DNA of 64,000 bases from Capra hircus (GCF_001704415.2 NC_030819.1:32854575-32918574), one strand, 5' to 3'. Positions 22,686 to 34,502 are shown, counted from the first letter of the stretch. Numbers and translations: made by a program. The notes: generated from the letters alone by a model not told the origin.

Positions 22686-22902
22686 TGGGCTTCCCTGGTG
22701 GCTCAGAGGTTAAGGCATCTGCCTGGAATGCGGGAGAGCCGGGTTCGATCCCTGGGTTGGGAAGATCCCCTGGAGAAGGAAATGGCAACCCACTCCAGAA
22801 CTCTTCCCTGGAAAATTCCATGGATGGAGGAGCCTGGTAGGCTACAGTCCATGGGGTCGCAAAGAGTCAGACACAACTGAGCAACTTCACTTTCACTTTC
22901 AC
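22686..22902 (+). mobile_element. Bov-tA SINE, complete, with target duplication
   Basis: GGGCTTCCCTGGTGGCTCAG head, B-box GGTTCGATCC, body, and an end CACTTTCACTTTC. Flanks TATGATATATGG (22674-22685) and TATGATACATGG (22903-22914) are a 12-bp duplication with one difference. Confidence 0.96.
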
Positions 22903-22985
22903 TATGATACATGGCGCACATATTTTTCAGGTTGTTTTACCAGATTGACTAATTTGTTTTTTCCTATTGCATTTCTAAAAATTCT

Positions 22986-23176
22986 TTCATGTCCAACTCT
23001 TTGCAACACCATGAACTGTAGCCTGCCAGACTCCTCTGTCCATGGAATTCTCCAAGCAAGAATACTGGAGTGGGTTGCCATTTCCTCCTCCAGGGGATCT
23101 TCCAAACCCAGGAATTGAATTTGGGTGTCCTATATTACAGGCAGATTCTTTACCATCTGTGCTTTCAGAGAAGCCA
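22986..23176 (-). mobile_element. Bov-tA SINE, diverged
   Basis: CATGTCCAACTCTTTGCAAC, GCAAGAATACTGGAGTGGGT and a reversed head with GCAGATTCTTTACCATCTGT and AGAAGCC. The 3' tail is shortened. Confidence 0.9.
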
Positions 23177-23750
23177 CTATAAAGTCTAGGAACTCTCTAT
23201 TAGCACAAGCCACAGTTATTCTGGACAAATATTTCTAATGATCTATTCTTCAATATTTTCCACCAGAAAATTAAGTAGGTTGAACAGCATAGCTATACCA
23301 ATAGAAATAGGTCTGTCCTGGCTGCCTTTGAGACTATCCAAAACATTATTTGGCATCTTCAACCCTTTGTATCCAAAGTTATAGATTTACCACATAATTT
23401 AGAGTTTTGTCAGGGAGGAGGTAATTTGTATTTGTTGATCAGTTTTCTGATATTTGCTGTTCTGTGTGTGCTTGAACGTAGGGCTAAATATCTACCTCCT
23501 AATGGAAGCAGCCCATGCCATCCTGAAATGGCACTATCAAAAATGTCTTCCTCCTGTTAAAATAAAAAGCTCTGATTTAATTATCATCCACAGGCCCACC
23601 CTTTCCTTTGTATACCAGTCTCTGGCCACATTCCACTTGGAAAATCTCTGAATATTGAAAGATAGCTATAATTCTATTCTCTCCCACCAAAACATTCATT
23701 TTCTCTTTGACAGGACTTCAATCATTTTAGCAATTCGTGTGGACGCACAT
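23177..23750. other. Unassigned DNA
   Basis: No confident repeat. A 65-codon frame at 23454-23651 shows no domain. Confidence 0.4.
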
Positions 23751-23968
23751 GGGCTTCCCAGGTGGTGCTAGTGGTAAAGAACCGACCTGTCAATGCAGGA
23801 GATGCAGGTTCAGTCCCTGGGTTGGGAAGATCCCCTGGAGGAGGGCATGGCAGTCCACTACAGTATTAGTGTCTGGAGAATCCTATGGACAGAGAGGCCA
23901 GGCAGGCTACAGTCCATAGGGTCATAAAGAGTTAGACACGACTGAGTGACTTAGCACACACACACACA
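23751..23968 (+). mobile_element. Bov-tA SINE with (CA)n tail
   Basis: GGGCTTCCCAGGTGGTGCTA head (the GTGCTAGTGG subtype), mutated B-box GTTCAGTCCC, body, and GACTGAGTGACTTAGCACAC running into (AC)n at 23955-23968. Confidence 0.92.
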
Positions 23969-24184
23969 GAGGCTTATGTATCCATATGCTCCATGGCACC
24001 TAGAATTTAAAATTCCAAAGGCGTTCAACGTAGCCAGTGGAAAATAGCCTGTCACTAATCCCCCTCATTGTTCTAGTAATACTCTTATGATCACAGAAGT
24101 TCTCTGAGCTCCCACATCAAAGGGTTGCCTCTCTTGCAGCTGACTATAAACCAAATTCCCAAAGTTTTTTCACACATGCCCCAG

Positions 24185-24218
24185 TGTGTGTGAGTGTGTG
24201 TGTGTATGTGTGTGTCTG
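24185..24218. repeat. (TG)n microsatellite, interrupted
   Basis: TGTGTG runs with single A and C interruptions. Confidence 0.9.
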
Positions 24219-24656
24219 TTTTCCCCCACACCATTAAGCCCTTAGCTCTGATCAAGTAATTGATTCTGACACTACCTGGAAATAGCCTTGGATCACACAA
24301 AGTGCAGATTCAGCCCCACAAGACTGTCCCCACTTCAGGCACCAAAAGAAGGCCAGTTTGTCATCTGTGCTTCTGATTGGCTGTAAGTCAGAGGTTCCCA
24401 ACCCCCGTTGGATAATTGCTAAAGTGATTCACAGAACTCAGAAAAAATGCTAGATAAACAGCGTATTATAAAAGGATATCAGAGGAGAATAGCCAGATGG
24501 AAAAGATGCACAGAGAGCGAGGTATGTAAGAAGGGGCGCTGTGTTTTCATGCCCTCTCCCAGCAGGACCCTCTCCCAGAATCTCTTCATATTCACCCATT
24601 GGAAGCTTCATGGACTTGCCCTTTTGCAGTTTTATAAGGAAGGGTATTATTACAGA
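24219..24656. other. Unassigned DNA
   Basis: No repeat is recognised. Open frames starting at 24447 (plus) and 24698 (minus) run into the SINE at 24657 or overlap each other, and look incidental. Confidence 0.4.
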
Positions 24657-24769
24657 AGAGTGGGTAGCCATTCCCTTCTCCAGAGAATTTTTTTGCATTC
24701 AGGCATTGAACCTGTGTCTCCTGCATTGCAGGAAGATTCTTTACCGTCTGAACCACCAGGGAAGCCCAA
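24657..24769 (-). mobile_element. Bov-tA SINE, 5' half only
   Basis: It covers GTAGCCATTCCCTTCTCCAG to the reversed head TGAACCACCAGGGAAGCCC; the rest of the body and the tail are absent. Confidence 0.88.
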
Positions 24770-25211
24770 TTACATAGCCAAGATTGATTAAATCTCTGGT
24801 CCCTGGCAACTGATACAATCACCAACCTCTCTCCCCTCCCTGGAATTCAAGGGAATAGAACTGAAAGTTTCAACCCTCTAATCACTTCCTTAATTACCCT
24901 GGCAACCATCTCCCTAGTTGTAGGTTACCTAGAAACTCACCAAAAGTTACTTTGTTAACATAACAAAAGATATGTTGATTACTTTCACTGCTTCAGAAGT
25001 TCCAAGGGTTTTAGGAGCTCTGTGCCAGGGACAAAAGCCAAATATATATTTTTATTATAAACCACAATTTCAGATATGCTAAGCCACATACATTGTTTCT
25101 CTAGGGTATTCTTACTTTGCTTTCTTGAACCCAAGAGCCAGTTCTTACATTTATGTTTGTTAAATTGTATCTTGTCCATTTCAACCTCATAGTACCAATT
25201 TTCAGTATCAT
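24770..25211. other. Unassigned DNA
   Basis: No gene or repeat is recognised. Confidence 0.4.
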
Positions 25212-25222
25212 TCTAGATACTG

Positions 25223-25501
25223 CTGCTGCTGCTGCGGCTAAGTCTCTTCAGTCATGTCCAACTCTGTGCGACCCCATAGATGGCAGCCCAACCAGGATCC
25301 CCGTCCCTGGGATTCTCCAGGTGAGAACACTGGTGTGGGTTGCCATTTTCTTCTCCAATGCAGGAAAGTGAAAAGTGAAAGGGAAGTCGCTCAGTCGTGT
25401 CCAGCTCTTAGTGACCCCATGGACTGCAGCCTACCAGGCTCCCCCGTCCACGGGATTCTCCAGGCAAGAGTGCTGGAGTGGGGCGCCATCGCCTTCTCCG
25501 G
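25223..25501 (-). mobile_element. Bov-A2 dimeric SINE with target duplication
   Basis: Antisense (CTG)n tail, two monomers, and an end GCGCCATCGCCTTCTCCG. TCTAGATACTG is exact at 25212-25222 and 25502-25512. It forms an inverted pair with the next Bov-A2. Confidence 0.97.
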
Positions 25502-25744
25502 TCTAGATACTGACTATTATTTAAAACATAAGTGCCCAATCAAATGTTATTAGTGGAATAAATTAAGCAAAGATACCAAAAATACAAATATGATTTATAG
25601 TTTTATATCAATACACTAAAAATGATATGACATTATAATTACATCATTTGGGGTATGCCCTCCATCGTTCATTCAAGGAGGATTACTTAACTGAACTGAA
25701 CTAGGCTCTTCCACTAATATTATGTTAATCTAGTAGTAGGGAGT

Positions 25745-26014
25745 TGGAGAAGGCGATGGCACCCCACTCCAGTACTCGTGCCTGGCAAATCCCATGGACG
25801 GAGGAGCCTGGTTGGCTGCAGTCCATGGGGTTGCGAAGAGTCGGACATGACTGAGCGATTTCCCTTTCACTTTTCACTTTCATGCATTGGAGAAGGAAAT
25901 GGCAACCCACTCCAGTGTTCTAGCCTGGAGATTATCAGGGATGGGGGAGCCTGGTGGGCTGCTGTCTATGCCGTCGCACAGAGTCGGACACGACTGAAGT
26001 GACTTAGCAGCAGC
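25745..26014 (+). mobile_element. Bov-A2 dimeric SINE with target duplication
   Basis: Starts TGGAGAAGGCGATGGCACCC, two monomers, ends GACTTAGCAGCAGC. AGTAGTAGGGAGT (13 bp) is exact at 25732-25744 and 26015-26027. Confidence 0.97.
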
Positions 26015-26074
26015 AGTAGTAGGGAGTAAGATCTTGGAGACAAACAGCTGATATTCATATATTGGCATCTCTCT

Positions 26075-26455
26075 TTGCTTGTTGAGTAGCTTTGGAAAAG
26101 TTTACTTACTCTCTAACCTGCAGTTTCCTTGCCTGTAAAATCAGAATATAGCTCTCCTAAAAAGTGAAAGTGTTAGCTGCACAGTCATGTCTGACTCTGA
26201 GATCCCATGCACTGTAGCCCACCAGGCTACTCTGTCCATGGAATTCTCCAGGAATTCTCCATGGACTGGGTAGCCATTCTCTTCTCCAGGATATCTTCCC
26301 AACCCAGGGATTGATGAATTCTTTACCATTTGAGCCACCAGGAAAGCCCATATATCTCTCATAGATTACATTAAATATTAAATGAGATAACACATATATT
26401 TAATACAATGCCTGGCACATACTAAGGGCTCAATAAATGATAGCTATAAGATTTT
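26075..26455 (+). mobile_element. MIR SINE, split by Bov-tA
   Basis: CTGCAGTTTCCTTGCCTGTA with AAATCAGAATATAG on the left, and AATGAGATAACACATATATT, AATGCCTGGCACATACTAAG and GGGCTCAATAAATGATAGCT on the right, are a nearly complete MIR from core to L2-like tail. Confidence 0.88.
26163..26350 (-). mobile_element. Bov-tA SINE inside MIR, rearranged
   Basis: The antisense body carries an internal duplication (GGAATTCTCCAGGAATTCTC) and a shortened head (TTGAGCCACCAGGAAAGCCC). MIR sequence resumes right after it. Confidence 0.9.
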
Positions 26456-26912
26456 TACTAGTTGTACAATTTTGAGTAATTTTGTTCAACTCTTTTCAAA
26501 TCTCTTTAACTGTTTTAAATCCAGTCTATACTTTCCAATCTCTTCCACTAAAATCGCATAACCAAACTTATCAAATGCTTTGCCAATGCTTCTAAACATT
26601 TGTCATCTATCGGTTACATATCCTTGACTATTCAATAATTTAAGCGCATGAAAGAGGGACATGAGTTTAGCTGAATATAACTTCTTCCAAATATCTTAAG
26701 GAATTCATGAGATATCCTAGTAGTTATTTCATAACTATTCATAGTCTTTTAAATATCCATTCAATATTTTGACTGGAATGAATGTCAAATTCATATTTTT
26801 GAAATAAATATCCTTACAAGAAGTTTAAATTAGGTCAATATTTTTCTGAATATTTATTTTCACATATATTTGTTTAACCAAAAATAATCTTGTTCATAAT
26901 TACAGAAGGGAG
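26456..26912. other. Unassigned AT-rich DNA
   Basis: No gene or confident repeat. Confidence 0.4.
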
Positions 26913-27131
26913 GAAAGGAAAGTGAAAGTGAAGTCACTCAGTCATGTCCAACTCTTTGGGGCCCCATGGACTGTGGCCTACCACGCTCCTCTCTCCATGG
27001 GATTCTCCAGGCAAGAATATTGGAGTGGGTTGCCATTTCTTTCTGCAGAGAATCTTCCCAACCCAGGGATCGAACCGGGGTTTCCAGCATTGCGGGCAGA
27101 TGCTTTAACCTCTGAGCCACCAGGGAAGCCT
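26913..27131 (-). mobile_element. Bov-tA SINE
   Basis: GAAAGTGAAGTCACTCAGTC tail, body, then AACCCAGGGATCGAACCGGG and GAGCCACCAGGGAAGCC head, all antisense. Nearly complete. Confidence 0.94.
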
Positions 27132-27166
27132 GCTGGAGAGGAAGATTACAAGCAAAAATTCTCTGG

Positions 27167-27332
27167 GCTTCCCAGTTGGCGCTAGTGGTAAAAACCTGCC
27201 TGCTAATCCAGGAGACATTAAGAGGTGCAAGTTCGATCCCTGCGTCAAGAAGATCCCGCTCTAGTATTCTTGCCTGGAGAATCCCATGGACAGAGGAGCT
27301 TGGTGGGCTATAGTCCATAGGGTAACACAGAG
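27167..27332 (+). mobile_element. Bov-tA SINE with internal deletion
   Basis: GGGCTTCCCAGTTGGCGCTA head and B-box GTTCGATCCC. Then AAGAAGATCCCGCTCTAGTA shows a ~30-base deletion where the GGAGAAGGAAATGGCAACCC block should be. It stops in the distal body. Confidence 0.9.
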
Positions 27333-29956
27333 CCTAATCACACATTATTCAATTTTCACAACATTTTTTTTACAACCAGATTTCTTCTAGAAACCAGAGT
27401 AAGTGCCCAACATATATGAATATTCCAACTAGCAGAATTAATTTATGAATAGTTTTCAGAGCAATGAATTCATCCCTAAAGAACAAATTTAAAGACTAAA
27501 GGATATTTAATGTTATACACTCAGGTAAACATAGAAATATTCATACTAGTCATCACCAATAATCATCAAAAAGTCTGAGCAAATGTTGTTTTCATGTACA
27601 GGGGAAGGCATTGAGTCAGTTAGATCTCACTAACTTCCAATTAACTTTAATGTTATTTCATCATGAAGCTTTGTATTTCTTCTGTAGAAAATGAAATGTT
27701 TGCATAAGATGGAATTAAAACAAGTATTAATATTCATGACAAAATTAATAATTATTATGTAATTACTAAAGCTCTTCAAGTTCTAGAATTTTGTCTTTGA
27801 TTTTGTGCTTTTCATGAACAAAGTGACTCAGAATTCATTAAACACAAGTTAGCAGACAATGTTCATCTTGCCTAACACAGATGTAGCTTTCCCTGACCAC
27901 TTGGCAAAACATATCAATGTATAAAGATAGATGATTGCAGTAACTGTTGGAGAGCAGAGGAAAAGTGAAAAAAAAATTGATTTCTTAATTGCAAAATGTC
28001 CCTTCATTAATCTCCATTGCTCTTCTCTAATGATTCTTTATATTTCAAGAAGTAGAATTCAGTACTATCCCCTCCTCTTCAGCCTTGTCTGCCTTCCCTC
28101 CCATTCTCTACAGCTACTATTTTCTCCACTAGGTGCAGAAAAATCAGTGTTTGTGGAAAATAGCACAGTATGATTCAATGAAGATCAGGATCAAAGTGAA
28201 AATGGATGGATAGTCATGACTATGATTTATGCAACCAAAAGAAAAGGGGAGGAGGCGGCATCTTGTTACAAAATCTTTAATTCTGTTTATTACTGACTAA
28301 ATTCTCTAAGGAAGATAATGACCTCTCATTCTAGAGAAAATCTCCTCCATTCATCTGATCTGCAACAAACTCCAACTGAGCTATCTATGAAAACTTGCAA
28401 GGTAGCAAAAAGCCATGAACATTACAGTAACCCGAGGATTCCTTGTTTTTCAGGACCTTTATACACGTCTGGACTGAAAGTTAAATGAGAACACAAGCTT
28501 CCCCTTATATGTGATTTAATGACATCAACACTTTAAAGCTAGGCTGGCACAAGTCAATTGTACAGACTACAAATGTAAAGAAACAAGTACAAAAATATGA
28601 AAACAATCCATTGATATCAAAAATAAGCTATACCAAATTTTCATGTGATTCCCCCTGTTCACTTAATTAAGCTCAACTAAGGGGAGTGTTTCCTCTATAT
28701 TACATACTGTGCTATCATCTGTGAATAATTGAAAGATAAGAGTCCTGTCCTTAAAAGCGCTTAGTGTCTCCTACGGAATACCACTTGCAAAATTGGCGTT
28801 TGCACATTACTACAAATTAGAAAAAAAGTCCATGACTTAGGCAAAGCTTTTTTGGTGACATGAAACAGAAATTCACACAATAAGTAGAAAGTACTATAAA
28901 AACTCAGTGGACTTCTGAGACAGACCAGAAGCAAGAACACAGCCAGGGCAGCCCAAGAACTAAAGTTTGAACTGGGAAGCTCTTAGGAGCAAAGGCTGTT
29001 CTCCAGAATTGAAAATACAGCTATCTTTCTCCTGTTGTCTCTAGTTATCCTGCTTGGTGCCGAAGACCAGGTCTCTGTGCTTCTCTTTCAGAGCGTGTTG
29101 TCCCAAAGTCATTGCCCAAAGGCTGCCTCAGCCCAGGAACACTGAATTTGCATGTCCTTCAATATCTAGCATGCACAGTTGGCCAAAATCAGGAGGAAAG
29201 AATATAATTGGCCCAGCTGAGTACTTGTTTCCCTATGATCCAGTCATCCATAGTGAGCAATCAAATCACACGGTTTTTAAATGCAGCTTTAGAGATGCAC
29301 CCCTGTGCATGATAGTTATCCTGCAAGAAATAAAAACTGGACAGGCACCAGAAATTGTCTGAATATCATGTCCAATCTACAACTTCAAGCAGATATCTTC
29401 TTATATGCCACTCAAGGTAGGCTACAAAGAATAAAGAGAAGGTATAAATCATTTGAGATAAAGTACATTTTATTTCCTCAGCACATACTTTCCAGGCTGC
29501 TCCCCAAGCTTGAAGTCATCTAAAGATGAAATCATGTATGTTATGAATTACTAATGGAAACAGACTTATCTTGAAACATTAGATTAGATTTAGGAATAAG
29601 ATTAACAACTAATGAAGAAGATTTAAGTGTTTATGCCTGTTTCAAAATCTGTTCATATGTTCTGTGATAAACAGAACTTTTTTTCTATTCTTGAACACAT
29701 TAACGACATATGCTGGCATACTTTGTATCCCTGTATGGACCTATTGAATACCTAAGGGAAACCCACTTGGGTGGGGGTTCAAAACTCCAATGCTACTGAG
29801 ATAATTATATTACAATGTGGACAAGGTTACTAGTGGATAACTTGAGACCCTCCTCTGCACATGTGCTGGGCTGGGAAATCTCTTTGACCACAAAAACAAG
29901 GGGGTTGCGGTGGTTGCTTTATCTTTCACCCAGTCAGAGCCCATCCTCCCAAAGGT
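27333..29956. other. Repeat-poor stretch, no gene identified
   Basis: This is the longest part of the window with no ruminant SINE or LINE that I can see. Open frames at 27931-28173 (80 codons), 29054-29362 (102 codons) and 29305-29523 lack a recognisable domain. A pyrimidine tract ending in CTCTTTCAG at about 29082-29090 looks like a splice acceptor, but nothing convincing follows. It may simply be old unique sequence. Confidence 0.4.
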
Positions 29957-29971
29957 TCAGTTCAGTTCAAT

Positions 29972-32790
29972 TCAGTCGCTCAGTCGTGTCCGATTCTTTG
30001 CAACCCCATGAATCACAGCACACCAGGCCTCCCTATCCATCAACAACTCCCGGAGTTCACTCAGACTTGCGTCCATCGAGTCAGTGATGCCATCCAGCCA
30101 TCTCATCCTCTGTTGTCCCCTTTTCCTCCTGCCTCCAATCCCTCCCAGCATCAGAGTCTTTTCCAATGAGTCAACTCTTCCCATGAGGTGGCCAGAGTAC
30201 TGGAGTTTCAGCTTTAGCATCATTCCTTCCAAAGAAATGCCAGGGTTGATCTCCTTCAGAATAGACTGGTTGGATCTCCTTACACTCCAAGGGACTCTCA
30301 AGAGTCTTCTCAATCACCACAGCTCAAAAGCATCAATTCTTCGGTGCTTAGCCTTCTTCACAGTCCAACTCTCACATCCATACATGACCACAGGAAAAAC
30401 CATAGCCTTGACTAGACGGACCTTAGTCGGCAAAGTAATGACTCTGCTTTTTTTTTTTTTTTTTTTATGACTCTGCTTTTGAATATGCCATCTAGATTGG
30501 TCATAACTTTTCTTCCAAGGAGTAAGCGTCTTTTAATTTCATGGCTGCAGTCACCATCTGCAGTGATTTTGGAGCCCCCAAAAATGAAGTTTGACACTGT
30601 TTCCACTGTTTCTCCATCTATTTCCCATGAAGTGATGGGACTGGATGCCGTGATCTTCGTTTTCTGAATGTTGAGCTTTAAGCCAACTTTTTCACTCTCC
30701 TCTTTTACTTTCATCAAGAGGCTTTTTAGTTCCTCTTCACTTTCTGCCATAAGGGTGGTGTTATCTGCAAATCTGAGGTTATTGATATTTCTCCCGGCAA
30801 TCTTGATTCCAGCTTGTGTTTCTTCCAGTCCAGCATTTCTCATGATGTACTCTGCATAGAAGTTAAATAAGCAGGGTGACAATATACAGCCTTGACGTAC
30901 TCCTTTTCCTATTTGGAACCAGTCTGTTGTCCCATGTCCAGTTCGAACTGTTGCTTCCTGACCTGCATACAGATTTCTCAAGAGGCAGGTTAGGTGGTCT
31001 GATATTCCCATCTCTTGAAGGATTTTTCACATTTTCTTGTGATCCACACAGTCAAAGGCTTTGGCATAGTCAATAAAGCAGAAATAGATGTTTTCTGGAA
31101 CTCTCTATGCTTTTTCCATGATCCAGCAAATGTTGACAAGTTGATCTCTGGTTCCTCTGCCTTTTCTAAAACCAGCTTGAACATCAGGGAGTTCACAGTT
31201 CATGTACTGCTGAAGCCTAGCTTGGAGAATTTTGAGCATTACTTTACTAGCATGTGAGATGAGTGCAATTGTGCAGTACTTTGAGCATTCTTTGGCATTG
31301 CCTTTCTTTGGGGTTGGAATGAAAACTGACCTTTCCCAGTCCTGTGGCCACTGCTGAGTTTTCCAAACTTGCTGGCATATTGAGTGCAACACTTTCACAG
31401 CTTCACTTTTCAGGATTTGAAATAGCTCTACTGGAACTCCATCACCTCCACTAGCTTTGTTCATAAAGCCCACTTGACTTCACATTCCAGGATATCTGTC
31501 TCTAGATGAGTGATCACACCATCGTGATTATATTGGTAGTGAAGATCTTTTTCGTACAGTTCTTCTGTGTATTCTTGCCACCTCGTCTTAATATCTTCTG
31601 CTTCTGTTAGGTCCATACCATTTCTGTCCCTTATTGAGCCCATCTTTGCATGAAATGTTCCCTTGATATCTCTAATTTTCTTGAAGAGATCTCTAGTCTT
31701 TCCCATTCTGTTGTTTTCCTCTATTTCTTTGCATTGATAGCTGAAGAAGGCTTTCTTATCTCTTCTTGCTATTCTTTGGAACTATGCATTCAGATGCTTA
31801 TATCTTTCCTTTTCTCCTCTGCTTTTCGCCTCTCTTCTTTTCACAGCTATTTGTAAGGCCTCCTCAGACAACCATTTTGCTTTTTTGCATTTCTTTTCCA
31901 TGGGGATGATCTTGATCCCTGTCTCCTGTACAATGTCACGAACCTCATTCCATAGTTCATCAGGCACTCTATCAGATCTAGGCCCTTAAATCTATTTCTC
32001 ACTTCCACTGTATAATCATAAGGGATTTGATTTAGGTCATACCTGAATGGCCTAGCAGTTTTCCCTGCTTTCTTCAATTTAAGTCTGAATTTGGCATTAA
32101 GGAGTTCATGATCTGAGCCACAGTCAGCTCCTGGTCTTGTTTTTGATGACTGTATAGAGCTTCTCCATCTTCAGCTGCAAAGATCATAATCAGTCTGATT
32201 TCACTGTTGACCATCTGGTGATGTCCATCTGTAGAGTCTTCTCTTGTGTTGTTAGAAGAGGGTGTTTGCTATGACCAGTGCATTTTTTCCGCAAAACTCT
32301 ATTAGTCTTTGCCCTGCTTCATTCCGCATTCCAAGGCCAAATTTGCCTGTTACTCCAGGTGTTTCTTGACGTCCTACTTTTGCATTCCAGTTCCCTATAA
32401 TGAAAAGGACATCTATTTTGGATGTTAGTTCTAAAAGGTCGTGTAGGTCTTCATAGAACTGTTCAAATTCAGCATTACTGGTTGGGGCACAGACTTGGAT
32501 TACCGTGATATTGAATGGTTTACCTTGGAGACGAACAGAGATCACACTGTTATTTTTGAGACTGCATCCAAGTACTGCATTTCGGACTCTTTTGTTGACC
32601 ATGATGGCTACTCCATTTCTTTTAAGGTATGCGCAGTAGTAGATATAATGGTCATCTGAGTTAAATTCACCCATTCCAGTCCATTTTAGTTCCCTGATTC
32701 CTAGAATGTTGATGTTCACTATTGTCATCTCTTGTTTGACCACTTTTGATTTGCCTTGATTCATGGACCTGACATTCCAGGTTCCTATGC
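29972..32790 (-). pseudogene. BovB endonuclease-reverse transcriptase relic (copy 1)
   Basis: BovB encodes one polyprotein with an N-terminal APE-like endonuclease and an RT that nicks DNA and copies RNA at the nick. Here the coding sequence survives as frame-shifted blocks on the minus strand: endonuclease at 32764-32252, linker at 32077-31782 and 31706-31461, RT fingers and palm at 31473-31105 and 31011-30412, and C-terminus at 30313-29972. The endonuclease motif reads GNWNAKVG where the related copies have a D (N codon 32390-32392). The RT motif reads FADN at 30760-30771, losing the second aspartate of the usual YADD. Several stops, frameshifts and the poly(T) insertion also separate the blocks. 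It cannot encode an active enzyme. Confidence 0.93.
30438..30480. repeat. Poly(T) micro-insertion with 14-bp target duplication
   Basis: ATGACTCTGCTTTT occurs exactly at 30438-30451 and 30467-30480, with fifteen T residues between (30452-30466). All other BovB copies have a single uninterrupted version of this site, so the repeat and T-run were added after BovB inserted. Confidence 0.88.
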
Positions 32791-33070
32791 AATATTGCTT
32801 TTACAGCATCGGACCTTGCTTCTATCACCAGTCACATCCACAACTGAGTATTGTTTTTGCTTTGGCTCCATCCCTTCATTCTTTCTGGAGTTATTTCTCC
32901 ACTGATCACCAGTAGCTTATTGGGCACCTACTGACCTGGGGAGTTCCTCTTTCAGTATCCTATCATTTTGCCTTTTCATACTGTACATGGGGCTCTCAAA
33001 AGGGAGTTTATCTCAAATGGTCAGCATGAAACTGGTTGCAGCTGGTCAACCCAATACATATCAATCTCCT

Positions 33071-33284
33071 GGGCCTCCCTGATGGCTCAGTGGTAAAGAA
33101 TTCACCTGCAATGCAGGAGATACAGGAGACGTGGGTTTGATCCCTGGGTCAGGAAGATCCCCTGGAGGAGGAAATGGCAACCTACTCCAGTATTCTTGCT
33201 GGGAAAATCCCATGGACAGAGGAGCCCGGTGGGCTACAGTCCATGGGGTTGCAAAGAATCAGACACTACTGAGCAGAGCACAGC
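33071..33284 (+). mobile_element. Bov-tA SINE with target duplication
   Basis: GGGCCTCCCTGATGGCTCAG head, B-box GGTTTGATCC, body, and an end CTGAGCAGAGCACAGC. Flanks ACATATCAATCTCCT (33056-33070) and ACATTTCTATCTCCT (33285-33299) match at 13 of 15. Confidence 0.93.
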
Positions 33285-33299
33285 ACATTTCTATCTCCT

Positions 33300-33787
33300 A
33301 CTTCAAAGCATGTGCTCCTTGGTTTCCATGGTGGGAGTTTCTTGCTCAGATGCTTAAGTCTCTGTCTTAGATGCCAATCCTCCCTGCACATGGCCTATTA
33401 GGTGCAAAACAAGGAGCTGGCTTTGCCTTCTGCCTACTGCCTATGCAGCAAGAGGCTATCCTTGGGCCCAGCCATGTCTTTCCTGCCTCAGAGGTATTTC
33501 TTATTACAGAGGTTTTACTTATTACAACTTAGTATTATGATTCAAATAATCAGCCTTTTCAGATATTTGAACTGTATTTAAACCTGTTCTGGGTTATAGC
33601 CAGGCACTGAACAAGTTGAAAGTATAGGCAAGAACAACAAAAATGGGGAATGAAGACTATATTTGAAAATTTATTTAAAACATCAAAAATAGATTTTTAA
33701 GTTTTAATCAGATTTCAAGTTAAAATTATTGCTAACAAATAAAAATAGTTTTACTTTTGATATTTTACTCCTCGATATATCATACCA
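33300..33787. other. Unassigned DNA
   Basis: No gene or confident repeat; AT-rich after 33550. Confidence 0.4.
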
Positions 33788-34003
33788 GGGCTTCCCAGGA
33801 AACTCAGTGGGTAAAGAATCCACCTGGGATGAAGAAGGTGCGTGTTCGATCCCTGAGTTGGGAAGATCCCCTGGAGGAGGTGTGGCAACCCACTCCAGTA
33901 TTCTTATCTGGAGAATCCTATGGACAGAGGAGCCAGGTGGGCTACAGTCCATAGGATCATCAAGAGTAGGACACGACTGAAGCAAATTCGCACACACATG
34001 TGC
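33788..34003 (+). mobile_element. Bov-tA SINE
   Basis: GGGCTTCCCAGGAAACTCAG head (two head changes against the usual GTGGCTCAG), B-box GTTCGATCCC, body, and end GACACGACTGAAGCAAATTC. ATATCATA flanks at 33777-33784 and 34004-34011. Confidence 0.93.
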
Positions 34004-34287
34004 ATATCATAGCAACTATAAAATCTTAGCAATAAAAATAAATCATGTGAGAAATAGGTTTGTTGCATAGGTGTCTGAGTGAAAGACTCAGCTGTAAATT
34101 AATAACCCACCGGTTAATGAATAAGAGGCTAGTTCCCACTTTCAACAACAGTAACTTCTTCTCTAAGGAGACAGGCAGTTTTCCTTTTTGAACTAATCTG
34201 TTCTAAATTTAAAAACTGGAAATGGAAAATAGGAAGAAGAATATCAAGTTAATCACTGAATATTTTAATTTTCTTGTATAGTGAAAG

Positions 34288-34492
34288 GGGATTCCCTCAT
34301 GGCTCAGACAGTAAAGCATCTTGCCTACAATGTGGGAGACCCAGGTTCAATCCCTGGGTCAGGAGGATACCCTAGAGAAGGCAATGGCAACCCACTCCAG
34401 TACTCTTGCCTGGAAAATCCCATGGACAGAGGAGCCTGGTAGGCTACAGTCCATAGGGTCACAAAGAATCAGACACTGAGCAACTTGTCAAA
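34288..34492 (+). mobile_element. Bov-tA SINE with target duplication
   Basis: GGATTCCCTCATGGCTCAGA head, B-box GGTTCAATCC, body, and end CTGAGCAACTTGTC. ATAGTGAAAG is exact at 34278-34287 and 34493-34502. Confidence 0.95.
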
Positions 34493-34502
34493 ATAGTGAA
34501 AG

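Larger units (their letters stand above)
29957..32999 (-). mobile_element. BovB LINE copy 1, 5'-truncated (~3.04 kb)
   Basis: The antisense tail repeats GTTCAGTTCAGTTCAATTCA start it, and the BovB order runs to GTACATGGGGCTCTCAA. There similarity to the copy at 57196-60704 ends, so ~0.45 kb of leader is missing. It carries the bare poly(T) insertion at 30452-30466. Confidence 0.97.

Noticed and set aside
29054..29362. 102-codon open frame after a pyrimidine tract ending in CAG
   Set aside because: No recognisable domain, no partner exon and no start context; one splice-like motif is not enough to call an exon.
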